Of a DNA stretch of 64,000 nucleotides, positions 56,607 to 64,000 are shown in pieces. Below the pieces are notes generated by a model that had not been told where the DNA came from, did no database searches, and was given only the letters and a program-made list of their open reading frames with translations. The position numbers and the translations under genes were made by a program. Positions within the stretch are counted from its first letter, which is position 1, and every line of letters starts with the position of its first letter. The DNA is taken from positions 1,025,001 to 1,089,000 of the forward strand of contig NC_017671.1 of NCBI RefSeq assembly GCF_000284595.1. Reading direction: 5' to 3'. The DNA is from Stenotrophomonas maltophilia D457 (GTDB lineage: Bacteria > Pseudomonadota > Gammaproteobacteria > Xanthomonadales > Xanthomonadaceae).

Positions 56607-57662
56607 TCAGCGCTTGACCAGTTCCACGCGACGATTGGCGCGACGCCCTTCTTCGGTTGCGTTGTCGGCGACCGGCTGGCTCTGCCCATAGCCTTTCGCG
56701 CTCAGGCGTTCGGCTGCGATTCCACCGCCGACAAGACGCGTGCGCACCGACTCCGCACGCGCCTGCGAGAGCGTCTGGTTGTGCGATTGGCTGCCGCTGT
56801 TGTCGGTGTGTCCTTCAACGGAAAGGCGAAGCTGTGGGTCGGCCTTCAACAGCTGGGTGACCTGTGCGATCTGCGGTTCCGAATCGGGCAGGATCTCGGC
56901 GGCGTCGGTTGCGAAGTTCACCTGGATGGATACCTTGCCACTGCTGTCCAGTGCCTGTTTCAGCGTGTCCGCTTCAATGACCTTGGCCGTGATCTGCACC
57001 GGTTTTGTCTCTGCGACGAGCAGGCCGCCGGAGTTTCCACCCGAGCCCAGGTGAATCCAGATATCGCGATCTTCGCGATGGATGACATAGGTTTCTGCGG
57101 GTTCGTTGTAGATGTCGCCGATGCCGCCGACATAGGTGGTCGCCGCCTTGCTGTTGCCGATGTCACGCGATGCATCGGCCGGTATGGTGCCGGAGAAAAT
57201 GCGCTTGCCCCCCAGGGCCTCGACCAGGCTTTGTACATTGCGGCTGAGCTCCAGCTGCGAATAAGGGTGATCGCTGCTGCTCTGCAGGACCGAAGAATGA
57301 ACCTTGCCTTCAATCCATTCCACGCGATCGCCGGTCCAGAACGGTACGCGATCGAATTCGCTGTCTACGACGTCCTGGCTGGTGTAGCCCTGCGGCAGTC
57401 CGAGATAGGGGAAGCTGCCGATCGTTGCCTGCGATACGGGCAGCTCGGCAACATTGAACGCTGCGGCCTTCTGGCTTCCATCCGTGGCCGCAGCCGCCTG
57501 CGGTGATGGTTCGGCTGCGGTGCTGGAAGGTGCGGCCGAGGAAGCGCCACCCTCTGCAGGCGCTTCGCCAGCGCGCTTGCAGGCACCCAGTGCCAGTACC
57601 AGGCTGGCGGCCAACAGGCTCGCGCGCACTGCGGACATCGTCGATCCGTGCTTCTGCGTCAT
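56607..57662 (-). CDS. OmpA-family lipoprotein
   Basis: 351 residues. Lipoprotein signal with lipobox LGAC and a Ser/Ala/Pro linker precede a middle region of unknown fold (FPYLGLPQGYTSQDVVDSEF, GKVHSSVLQSSSDHPYSQLE). The C-terminal OmpA domain binds peptidoglycan: VNFATDAAEILPDSEPQIAQ, LSVEGHTDNSGSQSHNQTLS and GQSQPVADNATEEGRRANRR. The ATG at 57662 overlaps the stop of the small upstream gene (ATGA); an internal ATG at 57638 would give a shorter leader. It probably tethers the envelope. Confidence 0.88.
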   Translation of the reverse strand: MTQKHGSTMSAVRASLLAASLVLALGACKRAGEAPAEGGASSAAPSSTAAEPSPQAAAATDGSQKAAAFNVAELPVSQATIGSFPYLGLPQGYTSQDVVDSEFDRVPFWTGDRVEWIEGKVHSSVLQSSSDHPYSQLELSRNVQSLVEALGGKRIFSGTIPADASRDIGNSKAATTYVGGIGDIYNEPAETYVIHREDRDIWIHLGSGGNSGGLLVAETKPVQITAKVIEADTLKQALDSSGKVSIQVNFATDAAEILPDSEPQIAQVTQLLKADPQLRLSVEGHTDNSGSQSHNQTLSQARAESVRTRLVGGGIAAERLSAKGYGQSQPVADNATEEGRRANRRVELVKR

Positions 57663-58000
57663 GAACGCACCTGCTTCATCAGTTCGTTGCAGACTTCGCT
57701 GGTGGGCTTGTACTGGCCCTTCTTCCAGGCATCGGTGATCTTCTTCTGTGTCTGCGCTTCGGCCGTGTCATAGGCCTGGTCGAAGCCTGCTTCGGCGCCG
57801 AACACGGTTTTTGCCTGTGCCTTGTGGCTTGCGCGCAGCTTGGCGGCCTGTTCCGGGGTTGCGCCGCACGCCAGGGCATTGCCTGCATGCGTGCCTCCCA
57901 GTGCGCCGAACTGCGCCGCACCGCCGCCCTGTGCGACTGCGGTGCCGCTGCCGATCAGCAAGGCGGAGGTGATCACTAGCTTCGTCATGAAATACCGCAT
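57659..58000 (-). CDS. Small secreted protein of unknown function
   Basis: 113 residues with a signal peptide (MTKLVITSALLIGSGTAVAQ) and a helical mature part with two Cys (ALACGATPEQ, SEVCNELMKQ) that could form a disulfide. The motif ACGATPEQAAKLRASHKAQA resembles other small proteobacterial periplasmic proteins of no known role. The start at 58000 has GAGG nine bases upstream; ATGs at 58015 and 57988 are alternatives. It is coupled to the OmpA-like gene. Confidence 0.72.
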   Translation of the reverse strand: MRYFMTKLVITSALLIGSGTAVAQGGGAAQFGALGGTHAGNALACGATPEQAAKLRASHKAQAKTVFGAEAGFDQAYDTAEAQTQKKITDAWKKGQYKPTSEVCNELMKQVRS

Positions 58001-58192
58001 GTTGATGTTCCTCATCCGGCCCGATAGCGGGCATCAATCCCCTGTGGCCCGAGCATAGCAACAGGCAGTGAGTGCCAGCGTGTCGTTGCATCGCCACGGC
58101 ACGGCCAGTGGTCAGGGCGTGGACAGGAAGCGCGGGGTGCCACGACGTGGGGCAGATCCTGTCGTTGGACGGCCATCGAACGTGGAAGCGGG

Positions 58193-59147
58193 ACAGCCGA
58201 CCAGGCATCCCCGCACGGCGGAAACCCATTGATGGATCTGGAGCAACAAGCCCCTCTGTTGAGGGGCTGCCCCGACAGGGGCGGGGAGAGGCCGGCAAGG
58301 GGAGGGGCCCGAACGTTGCGCAGCAACGTTTGGGGCGAAGCGCGCGCAGCGCACTTCGCATCCCCCGCCAGTGGCTTCTGCGAGGTACAGCCGACCAGGC
58401 ATCCCCGCACGGCGGAAACCCATTGATGGATCTGGAGCAACAAGCCCCTCTGTTGAGGGGCTGCCCCGACAGGGGCGGGGAGAGGCCGGCAAGGGGAGGG
58501 GCCCGAACGTTGCGCAGCAACGTTTGGGGCGAAGCTCGCGCAGCGCACTTCGCATCTCCCGCCAGTGGCTTCTGCGAGGTACAGCCGACCAAGCATCCCC
58601 GCACGGCGGAAACCCATTGATGGATCTGGAGCAACAAGCCCCTCTGTTGAGGGGCTGCCCCGACAGGGGCGGGGAGAGGCCGGCAAGGGGAGGGGCCCGA
58701 ACGTTGCGCAGCAACGTTTGGGGCGAAGCGCGCGCAGCGCACTTCGCATCCCCCGCCAGTGGCTTCTGCGAGGTACAGCCGATCAGGCATCCCCGCACGA
58801 CGGAAACCCATTGATGGATCTGGAGCAACAAGCCCCTCTGTTGAGGGGCTGCCCCGACAGGGGCGGGGAGAGGCCGGCAAGGGGAGGGGCCCGAACGTTG
58901 CGCAGCAACGTTTGGGGCGAAGCGCGCGCAGCGCACTTCGCATCCCCCGCCAGTGGCTTCTGCGAGGTACAGCCGACCAGGCATCCCCGCACGGCGGAAA
59001 CCCATTGATGGATCTGGAGCAACAAGCCCCTCTGTTGAGGGGCTGCCCCGACAGGGGCGGGGAGAGGCCGGCAAGGGGAGGGGCCCGAACGTTGCGCAGC
59101 AACGTTTGGGGCGAAGCGCGCGCAGCGCACTTCGCATCCCCCGCCAG
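58193..59147 (+). repeat. Tandem array B: about 4.9 units of exactly 194 bp beside tRNA-Ser(GGA)
   Basis: Units start at 58193, 58387, 58581, 58775 and 58969; the fifth ends at 59147. Copies are almost identical. Each contains hairpins (AGCCCCTCTGTTGAGGGGCT; GCCCCGACAGGGGC; AACGTTGCGCAGCAACGTT; GAAG...CTTC) and ends CCCCGCCAG; the last one is directly joined to a terminator. It is the same family as array A on the opposite strand. Reading right from ATG at 58232, each unit gives a 64-codon frame (MDLEQQAPLLRGCPDRGGER...) whose TGA overlaps the next ATG (TGATG). Whether RNA or protein is the product is undecided. Confidence 0.9.
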
Positions 59148-59196
59148 ATAACTGAAAAGGGCTGCCTTCGGGCAGCCTTTTTCAGTTATCTGGCGG
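59141..59196. terminator. Near-perfect palindromic terminator at the end of array B
   Basis: 26-bp arms around TTCG: CCGCCAGATAACTGAAAAGG...GGCAGCCTTTTTCAGTTATC then TGGCGG, with a single G-U type mismatch. Left arm begins in the last bases of the array, right arm ends in the complement of a tRNA-Ser 3' end. Works on both strands. Confidence 0.88.
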
Positions 59197-59209
59197 AGAG
59201 AGGGGGATT
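59191..59209 (-). repeat. Duplicate of the tRNA-Ser(GGA) 3' end
   Basis: TGGCGGAGAGAGGGGGATT occurs here and again at 59381-59399, inside the real tRNA-Ser gene; spacing is exactly 190 bp. On the minus strand it is the 3' acceptor strand with CCA plus the start of the T stem. The remainder of a tRNA is missing, so it is a remnant or an att-like direct repeat. Confidence 0.8.
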
Positions 59210-59340
59210 GTCGGGTGCATCCATGCACCCGATCCCGGTGCGCGCTGCGCCCCGGGACCCGCCTTCGGCGGTCCGGTTCTGCTCCTGCAGAACCGTCGAA
59301 CCCCGGCAGGGCTTCTCTCGCCCGATGCTCTCCGCCAGCC
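59210..59340. other. Chain of hairpins between the two tRNA-Ser 3' ends
   Basis: No gene. Successive stems can be seen: TCGGGTGCAT/ATGCACCCGA, CCCGG/CCGGG, CCGCC-TTC-GGCGG and GGTTCTGC/GCAGAACC, and the segment ends GCTCTCCGCCAG, the same terminal motif as the arrays. It looks like a diverged single-copy relative of the array units. Confidence 0.55.
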
Positions 59341-59391
59341 AAATAAAAAAGCCGCCCAGAGGGCGGCTTCTTCATTTGTCTGGCGGAGAGA
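59325..59391. terminator. Palindromic terminator of tRNA-Ser(GGA)
   Basis: CTCTCCGCCAG at about 59328 mirrors CTGGCGGAGAG at 59380-59390; between them AAGCCGCCC-AGA-GGGCGGCTT forms the core with a T-rich side on the minus strand (TTTTTTATTT). It stops the leftward tRNA transcript. Confidence 0.75.
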
Positions 59392-59473
59392 GGGGGATTC
59401 GAACCCCCGAAGCGCGGTTTAGACGCTTACACACTTTCCAGGCGTGCTCCTTCAACCACTCGGACACCTCTCC
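59381..59473 (-). tRNA. tRNA-Ser (anticodon GGA)
   Basis: 93-nt class II tRNA on the minus strand with encoded CCA. Acceptor GGAGAGG/CTTCTCC-type pairing (CCTCTCC at the 5' side on plus), anticodon loop CTGGAAA in stem ACGC-region gives GGA for UCC/UCU codons; long variable arm and GGTTCGAATCC T-loop are visible. Confidence 0.94.
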
Positions 59474-59512
59474 GGATCCCTGCCATCGGCAAACGCCTCA
59501 GCAGGGGCGCAG

Positions 59513-59541
59513 ATTCTAGCGGGCGGCGCGGTCGGACACAA
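59513..59541 (-). promoter_or_regulatory. Promoter of tRNA-Ser(GGA)
   Basis: On the minus strand -35 TTGTGT (59541-59536) and -10 TAGAAT (59518-59513), 17-bp spacer, about 40 bp before the tRNA. Same layout as the other tRNA-Ser promoter. Confidence 0.65.
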
Positions 59542-59634
59542 GCACCCCGATCGACGGCGTATCCATGGCCATGGGTGGCGAGGGGGCTGGACAGGCATGG
59601 CACAATGGAACATCCGATGGAAAACGGTGGCCTG

Positions 59635-61683
59635 ATGTCCTATCTCGTCCTTGCCCGCAAGTGGCGTCCGAAGCGTTTCGCCGAGCTGGTGGGCCAGGAA
59701 CACGTGGTCCGTGCGCTCAGCAACGCGCTGGACAGCGGCCGGGTCCACCACGCGTTCCTGTTCACCGGCACCCGCGGCGTGGGCAAGACCACCATCGCGC
59801 GCATCTTCGCCAAGTCGCTGAACTGCGAGCAGGGTACCAGCGCCGACCCGTGCGGCCAGTGCGCGGCCTGCCTGGACATCGACGCCGGCCGCTACATCGA
59901 CCTGCTGGAAATCGACGCCGCGTCCAACACCGGTGTGGATGACGTGCGCGAGGTGATCGAGAACGCGCAGTACATGCCCTCGCGCGGCAAGTACAAGGTC
60001 TACCTGATCGACGAAGTGCACATGCTGTCCAAGGCGGCGTTCAACGCGCTGCTGAAGACGCTGGAAGAACCGCCGGAGCACGTGAAGTTCCTGCTGGCCA
60101 CCACCGATCCGCAGAAGCTGCCGGTCACCGTGCTCAGCCGCTGCCTGCAGTTCAACCTCAAGCGCCTGGATGAAGACCAGATCCAGGGCCAGATGACCCG
60201 CATCCTGGCGGCGGAAGCGATCGAGGCCGATGGAAGCGCCATCGTGCAGCTGGCCAAGGCCGCTGACGGCAGTCTGCGCGATGGCCTGTCACTGCTGGAC
60301 CAGGCGATCGCCTATGCCGGCGGCGCGCTGCGTGAGGACGTGGTGCGCACCATGCTGGGTACCGTGGACCGCACCCAGGTGGCGGCGATGCTCGATGCGC
60401 TGGCCGACGGCGATGGCCCGCGCCTGCTGCAGGTGGTAGCCGCGCTGGCAGAGTTCTCGCCGGACTGGAGTGGTGTGCTGGAAGCGCTGGCCGAAGGGCT
60501 GCACCGCATCCAGGTGCAGCAGCTGGTGCCGGGCGCTGCCGCGGCGGAAGGCCTGGATGTCGCCGCATTCGCCGAGCGCCTGCGCCCGGAAGTGGTGCAG
60601 CTCTGGTACCAGATGGCCTTGAATGGCCGCCGCGACCTGCCGCTGGCACCCAGCCCGCGCGCGGGCTTTGAAATGGCCGTGCTGCGCATGCTGGCGTTCC
60701 GTCCGGCCGCAGCGGTACCGCCGGTGCCGAAGGCCGTCGACGGTGCGTTGGGCGGCACGCCGGGTGGCAACGCTGCCGGTGGTGGCGCCGGTACCGGTAG
60801 CCGCGATGCGACGCCGGCCGCTGCTGCCGCTTCGGGCAGCCCGGCGGTAGCGGCGCAGGCAGCCGCGCCGGTGCAGGCCGCGCCGCGCGAACCTGAACCC
60901 GAGCCCGAACCGGCCCCGCAACCGGAACCAGACCCGACGCCGGAGCCCGAGCCGGTTCCGGTGGAAGAGCCCGTGTCGCCGCCGCCGGTGAAGGCTGAGC
61001 CACAGGCGCCGGCGCCTGCCGTCACTGCAGAGGCAGGCGACGACCTGCCGCCGTGGGCCACTGACGAAGCCGAGGCGCGTGACGAGGCATTGGCGGCCGA
61101 GATGTCCGGCCCGGACGCCGCCATGGCTGCGCCCTGGCACGAACCGCCGGCTCCCGTCGCGGCTCCCAGCGAGCCTGCGCCGCCCGAGCGCCCGTTCCGC
61201 GCCGAAGGCATTGCCATTGCGCCGGCCGAACATGCCAAGCCGGCCCCGGCGCATGCCGCCGCGCCGCAGGAAGGTGTCAGCGAGCTGGCCACGGCCGAAG
61301 ACTGGCTGGACCTGGTCGCCAACAGCGGCCTGAGCGGCCCCTCGCGGCAGCTGGCTGCCAACGCCGCCTTCATCAGCTGCCAGTACGGGACCTTGAAACT
61401 GGGCCTTTCGCCCGGATTTGAATACCTGCGCTCGGAGCGCGCGCTGGCTGCCCTGGGCGAGATGCTGCAGAAGGCCCTCGGCCAGGCGCCGAAGATCGTG
61501 GTCGAGACCGTGGAAACCGAACACGTTCCGGCCGAGACCCTGCATCAGCGGGCCGACCGCCAGCGTGGCGAGCGGCAGCAGGTGGCAGAGGCCGTTTTCA
61601 TGGACGACCCGGAAGTGCAGGTGCTGATCCAGCAGCACGGTGCCCGGGTTGTTTCCGATTCCATCCGTTCTTTTGACGAGTAA
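59635..61683 (+). CDS. dnaX: DNA polymerase III subunits gamma and tau
   Basis: 682 residues. Clamp-loader ATPase: Walker A FTGTRGVGKTTIARIFAKSL, zinc-binding Cys in LNCEQGTSADPCGQCAACLD, Walker B YKVYLIDEVHMLSKAAFNAL and sensor 1 LLATTDPQKLPVTVLSRCLQ. A long Pro/Glu/Ala-rich linker (about residues 375-540) leads to the tau C-terminal domain (ATAEDWLDLVANSGLSGPSR). The start is the ATG giving MSYLVLARKWRPKRF; upstream in-frame ATGs are not family-like. No A-rich frameshift site is visible, so a separate gamma form by frameshifting is not evident. It heads dnaX-ybaB-recR. Confidence 0.95.
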   Translation: MSYLVLARKWRPKRFAELVGQEHVVRALSNALDSGRVHHAFLFTGTRGVGKTTIARIFAKSLNCEQGTSADPCGQCAACLDIDAGRYIDLLEIDAASNTGVDDVREVIENAQYMPSRGKYKVYLIDEVHMLSKAAFNALLKTLEEPPEHVKFLLATTDPQKLPVTVLSRCLQFNLKRLDEDQIQGQMTRILAAEAIEADGSAIVQLAKAADGSLRDGLSLLDQAIAYAGGALREDVVRTMLGTVDRTQVAAMLDALADGDGPRLLQVVAALAEFSPDWSGVLEALAEGLHRIQVQQLVPGAAAAEGLDVAAFAERLRPEVVQLWYQMALNGRRDLPLAPSPRAGFEMAVLRMLAFRPAAAVPPVPKAVDGALGGTPGGNAAGGGAGTGSRDATPAAAAASGSPAVAAQAAAPVQAAPREPEPEPEPAPQPEPDPTPEPEPVPVEEPVSPPPVKAEPQAPAPAVTAEAGDDLPPWATDEAEARDEALAAEMSGPDAAMAAPWHEPPAPVAAPSEPAPPERPFRAEGIAIAPAEHAKPAPAHAAAPQEGVSELATAEDWLDLVANSGLSGPSRQLAANAAFISCQYGTLKLGLSPGFEYLRSERALAALGEMLQKALGQAPKIVVETVETEHVPAETLHQRADRQRGERQQVAEAVFMDDPEVQVLIQQHGARVVSDSIRSFDE

Positions 61684-61689
61684 GACACC

Positions 61690-62010
61690 ATGCGCGGAAA
61701 CATCGCCCAACTGATGCAGCAGGCCCAGAAGATGCAGGAAAACCTGCAGAAGGCCCAGGAAGAAATCGCCAAGATCGAAGTGACCGGCAGTGCCGGCGGC
61801 GGCATGGTCAGCGTGACCCTGACCGGTGCCAAGGAATGCCGCAAGGTGCGCATCGACCCGTCGCTGACCAGCGACCCGGAGATGCTGGAAGACCTGATCG
61901 CCGCCGCCTTCAACGACGCTTCGAACAAGATCGACGCCGAGTCGAAGTCGAAGATGGGTTCGGCCACCGCCGGCATGCAGCTGCCGCCGGGCATGAAGCT
62001 GCCGTTCTGA
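61690..62010 (+). CDS. ybaB: Nucleoid-associated protein YbaB/EbfC
   Basis: 106 residues. [40 protein letters not shown] and the C-terminal [18 protein letters not shown] match the YbaB/EbfC DNA-binding family. It lies 6 bp after dnaX, in the conserved dnaX-ybaB-recR operon. Confidence 0.96.
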   Translation: MRGNIAQLMQQAQKMQENLQKAQEEIAKIEVTGSAGGGMVSVTLTGAKECRKVRIDPSLTSDPEMLEDLIAAAFNDASNKIDAESKSKMGSATAGMQLPPGMKLPF

Positions 62011-62018
62011 TTGCCAGC

Positions 62019-62073
62019 GTGGCACCCGTGCAAGCGGGTGCCACAGAATCTGTAGCTGTCGAGCCTGCTCGAC
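62019..62073. repeat. Hairpin and SMAG-like element between ybaB and recR
   Basis: GTGGCACCCG / CGGGTGCCAC (62019-62044) is a perfect 10-bp stem, followed by GTAGCTGTCGAGCCTGCTCG at 62052, a GTAG-headed palindrome. They sit inside the operon and may affect mRNA stability. Confidence 0.65.
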
Positions 62074-62092
62074 GCCATGAAAGCATGCCGCC

Positions 62093-62692
62093 GTGTCCGC
62101 ACCCCTGCTTGAACAATTGATCGACGCACTGCGGGTGCTGCCTGGCGTGGGCCAGAAGACCGCACAGCGCATGGCCTACCACCTGCTCGAGCGCGAGCGC
62201 GAAGGTGGCCAGCGACTGGCCGAAGCCCTGGCGCTGGCGGTGGAGCGCATCGGCCACTGCGCGCAGTGCCGCGACTTCAGCGAAACCGAGCTGTGCCCGA
62301 CCTGTGCCAACAGCAGCCGCGAGCGCAGCCAGCTGTGCGTGGTCGAATCGCCGGCCGACCGCCTGGCCATCGAAAACGCCACCGGCTTCCGCGGTGTCTA
62401 CTTCGTGCTGCAGGGCCGGCTGTCGCCGCTCGATGGCATCGGCCCGCGCGAGCTGGGCCTGGAGCAGCTGGAGCAGCGTCTGGCCGACGGTGAGGTGCAG
62501 GAGCTGATCATCGCCACCAGTGCCACCGTCGAAGGCGAAGCCACCGCGCACTACCTGGCGCAGCTGGCGCGCGCGCGCAAGGTGCAGCCCAGCCGGCTGG
62601 CACAGGGCCTGCCGCTCGGTGGCGAGCTTGAATACGTTGACCGCGGCACGCTGTCGCACGCGTTCGGAACGCGCAGCGAATTCCGCGATTGA
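62093..62692 (+). CDS. recR: Recombination protein RecR
   Basis: 199 residues from a GTG start. Helix-hairpin-helix [20 protein letters not shown], zinc finger [16 protein letters not shown] and Toprim domain ([40 protein letters not shown]) are complete. It acts with RecFO in gap repair. No ATG fits the family N-terminus. Confidence 0.95.
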   Translation: MSAPLLEQLIDALRVLPGVGQKTAQRMAYHLLEREREGGQRLAEALALAVERIGHCAQCRDFSETELCPTCANSSRERSQLCVVESPADRLAIENATGFRGVYFVLQGRLSPLDGIGPRELGLEQLEQRLADGEVQELIIATSATVEGEATAHYLAQLARARKVQPSRLAQGLPLGGELEYVDRGTLSHAFGTRSEFRD

Positions 62693-62758
62693 GCGCCACC
62701 CGGGCATCGCCCGGCGCGGCCGGCCTACAATGCGGAAGACATCCCGCCGAGGCCGACC

Positions 62759-63118
62759 ATGAGCAACGAAACCCTCTTCAGCAAGATCATCCGTCGCGAG
62801 ATCCCGGCCACCATCGTCTACGAGGACGACGAGGTGCTGGGCTTCAAGGACATCGCACCGCAGGCGCCGGTGCACGTACTGTTCATTCCGAAGAACGAGA
62901 TCATCCCGACCCTGGACGACCTGCAGCCGTCGCAGGCGCACCTGATCGGGAAGCTTGCCCTGGCTGCCGCCGAATATGCGCGCCGCGAAGGGTTCGCGCA
63001 GGACGGCTACCGCATCGTGATGAACTGCCGCGAGGATGCCGGGCAGACCGTGTTCCACATCCACATGCACCTGCTGGCCGGTGCGCCGCTGGGGCATTTC
63101 GGTACGCCGGGGCGCTGA
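62759..63118 (+). CDS. hinT: HIT family nucleotide hydrolase (HinT)
   Basis: 119 residues. Histidine triad HIHMHLLAG near the C-terminus, with the N-terminal SNETLFSKIIRREIPATIVY and LGFKDIAPQAPVHVLFIPKN typical of HinT phosphoramidases. It lies 66 bp after recR with its own region upstream. Confidence 0.95.
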   Translation: MSNETLFSKIIRREIPATIVYEDDEVLGFKDIAPQAPVHVLFIPKNEIIPTLDDLQPSQAHLIGKLALAAAEYARREGFAQDGYRIVMNCREDAGQTVFHIHMHLLAGAPLGHFGTPGR

Positions 63119-63169
63119 GCGCCCGGCATCCACCATTGCCCGCAGTGGATCCATGCGATGCGTGGATGA

Positions 63170-63197
63170 AAAAAGGCCGCCCGAAGGCGGCCTTTTT
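63170..63197. terminator. Bidirectional terminator between HIT gene and slp
   Basis: AAAAAGGCCGCC-CGAA-GGCGGCCTTTTT type stem with A- and T-tracts on both sides; serves the rightward HIT gene and the leftward slp gene. A SMAG-like imperfect palindrome (GTGGATCCATGCGATGCGTG) precedes it at 63145. Confidence 0.88.
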
Positions 63198-63220
63198 CGA
63201 TCACGCATGGCCGGTGGCGA

Positions 63221-63748
63221 TCACCACCAGCCCCAACGGCCGTAACCACCCCAGTACGGGCCATACGGGCCCGGGCCCCACGGGCCATAGGGGTAGGGCA
63301 CCACATCGACCTGGCGCTGTTCCGGCCACAGGTAGATCACATCGGCCGACAGCTTCGGCAGGCGATAGTCGTACTCCCCGATGCGGGTGTTCTGGTAGCC
63401 GTCGATCTTGCCGATGAAGGTCACGTCGCGGCCGGCTTCAAACACGGCCGGGTCGTAGAAGCCGGCGCGGCAGGCAATGAAGCGGCCGTCGCTGGCGTCG
63501 GACGAGGTGGTGTTCGGGCGGCCACTGGCGTTGAGGGGGCGCGAGATCATCTGGAAGCAGGTCTCGCCCTGGCCGGGCTTGGTCTCGATGATGCGACCAC
63601 CCCATCGGACCGGCGTGCCGACCTGCTGGGTGGCGACCGAGTCGCGCGGGGAGACCAGGCTGAACTGTCCCTGCAGCGGCTTGGGGGCCGTGGCGCAGGC
63701 CGACAGGGCCAGCGTGGCCACAGCGGTGAGGAGGAACTTGGTGTTCAT
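63221..63748 (-). CDS. slp: Slp family outer-membrane lipoprotein, copy 2
   Basis: 175 residues. Lipobox LSAC (Cys18) and the Slp core VRWGGRIIETKPGQGETCFQ, GRFIACRAGFYDP and IGEYDYRLPKLSADVIYLWP; the tail is Gly/Pro/Tyr/Trp-rich. Clearly homologous over its whole length to the copy at 7864. Its ATG overlaps the stop of the upstream gene (ATGA), so it is translationally coupled to it. The start at 63748 is chosen because the longer frame is the end of that gene in another frame. Confidence 0.92.
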   Translation of the reverse strand: MNTKFLLTAVATLALSACATAPKPLQGQFSLVSPRDSVATQQVGTPVRWGGRIIETKPGQGETCFQMISRPLNASGRPNTTSSDASDGRFIACRAGFYDPAVFEAGRDVTFIGKIDGYQNTRIGEYDYRLPKLSADVIYLWPEQRQVDVVPYPYGPWGPGPYGPYWGGYGRWGWW

Positions 63749-64000
63749 GGGGAGGCTCCGGAAGTCGGGCGATGCCTGCGCAGGTCCCGCAATAATGAAG
63801 CGAGGTCGGTGCAAGTTCCAGCGTAACGCGCGTCGGCGAAACGCCGGCTGAGTGCCAGCAGGGCGGGGTCGGGGCGCACGGCGTGTACCCGTCGTGACCA
63901 GTCGCATGCCGTCTCGTGGGGTACGCGGGCCAGGCCAAGGCGTGCATAGCGCCGCCCCAGCCGGTGCCAGGCGCGCAGCAGCGGGTCGCGCTCGCGCTCG
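63745..64000 (-). CDS. C-terminal 84 residues of a transglutaminase-like (TgpA/DUF3488) protein
   Basis: The open frame enters from the right edge and ends at the TGA overlapping the slp start. The segment DPLLRAWHRLGRRYARLGLA, RVPHETACDWSRRV and LALSRRFADARYAG fits the DUF4129-type C-terminal tail of TgpA transglutaminase-like membrane proteins, where an ET...R...RYA pattern is usual. The catalytic part lies outside the window. The assignment rests on this short tail only. Confidence 0.6.
   Translation of the reverse strand, partial: ERERDPLLRAWHRLGRRYARLGLARVPHETACDWSRRVHAVRPDPALLALSRRFADARYAGTCTDLASLLRDLRRHRPTSGASP

Noticed and set aside
58193-59147. Array B considered as a CRISPR array
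   Set aside because: The entire 194-bp unit is conserved with no variable spacers and no cas genes are nearby.
60750-61100. Programmed frameshift site in dnaX for gamma
   Set aside because: No A-rich slippery heptamer is visible in the linker region.
60289-62172. 627-codon frame antisense to dnaX and ybaB
   Set aside because: Mirror frame of GC-rich coding DNA; no start context or domain.

Overview
The window reads as a chromosome segment of a Stenotrophomonas species, most likely of the S. maltophilia complex. The DNA is GC-rich. It carries many short GTAG-ended palindromes of the SMAG type known from S. maltophilia, and the housekeeping genes resemble those of xanthomonads. The syntenic block mltD-gloB-(yafS-like)-rnhA-dnaQ is intact apart from a frameshift in mltD.

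Layout. (1) 1-8.8 kb looks like cargo: a truncated RND efflux permease and its membrane fusion protein, a divergent OmpR-type two-component pair, an EF-hand protein, a MipA/OmpV porin-like protein, a low-complexity secreted protein, an Slp lipoprotein and an ABM-domain protein. (2) 8.8-22.95 kb is a complete Tn4371/RP4-type mating-pair-formation module: LysR, EexN, traG, RHH protein, trbBCDEJ(K)LFGI and DUF2274, with nearly all genes overlapping or adjacent. No relaxase, integrase or replication gene is in the window, so this is the right end of an ICE or a remnant; it abuts the core genome just downstream of mltD. (3) 23-32.9 kb is core: mltD (frameshifted), gloB, a methyltransferase-like gene, rnhA, dnaQ, a PP2C phosphatase, tRNA-Ser(CGA), a 200-bp tandem repeat array, LPS-related genes (DUF6165, GT9, kdkA), a metallo-beta-lactamase fold protein, SRP RNA, and the guanidinium exporter gdx/sugE behind a guanidine-II riboswitch. 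(4) 33.2-44.1 kb is one giant autotransporter of about 3630 residues made mostly of beta-strand repeats. (5) 44.2-56.1 kb is a Tad (tight adherence, Flp pilus) operon on the minus strand. Its ATPase carries an N-terminal FHA domain, and tadZ and tadV are not present. (6) 56.6-59.6 kb holds an OmpA-like lipoprotein, a small secreted protein, a second tandem array (194-bp period, about 4.9 copies) and tRNA-Ser(GGA). (7) 59.6-64 kb is dnaX-ybaB-recR, a HIT protein, a second slp and the 3' end of a transglutaminase-like gene.

Functional themes are envelope and surface: efflux with its own two-component system, conjugation with two exclusion lipoproteins, a giant adhesin beside a Tad pilus locus, and LPS core genes.

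The least explained structure is the pair of related tandem arrays. Each lies convergent to a different tRNA-Ser, and each is joined to it or to a copy of its 3' end through a long perfect or near-perfect palindromic terminator. Repeat units end in the same CGCCA as the tRNAs and consist of chained hairpins. In the second array the units also read as 64-codon ORFs linked by TGATG stop-start overlaps.
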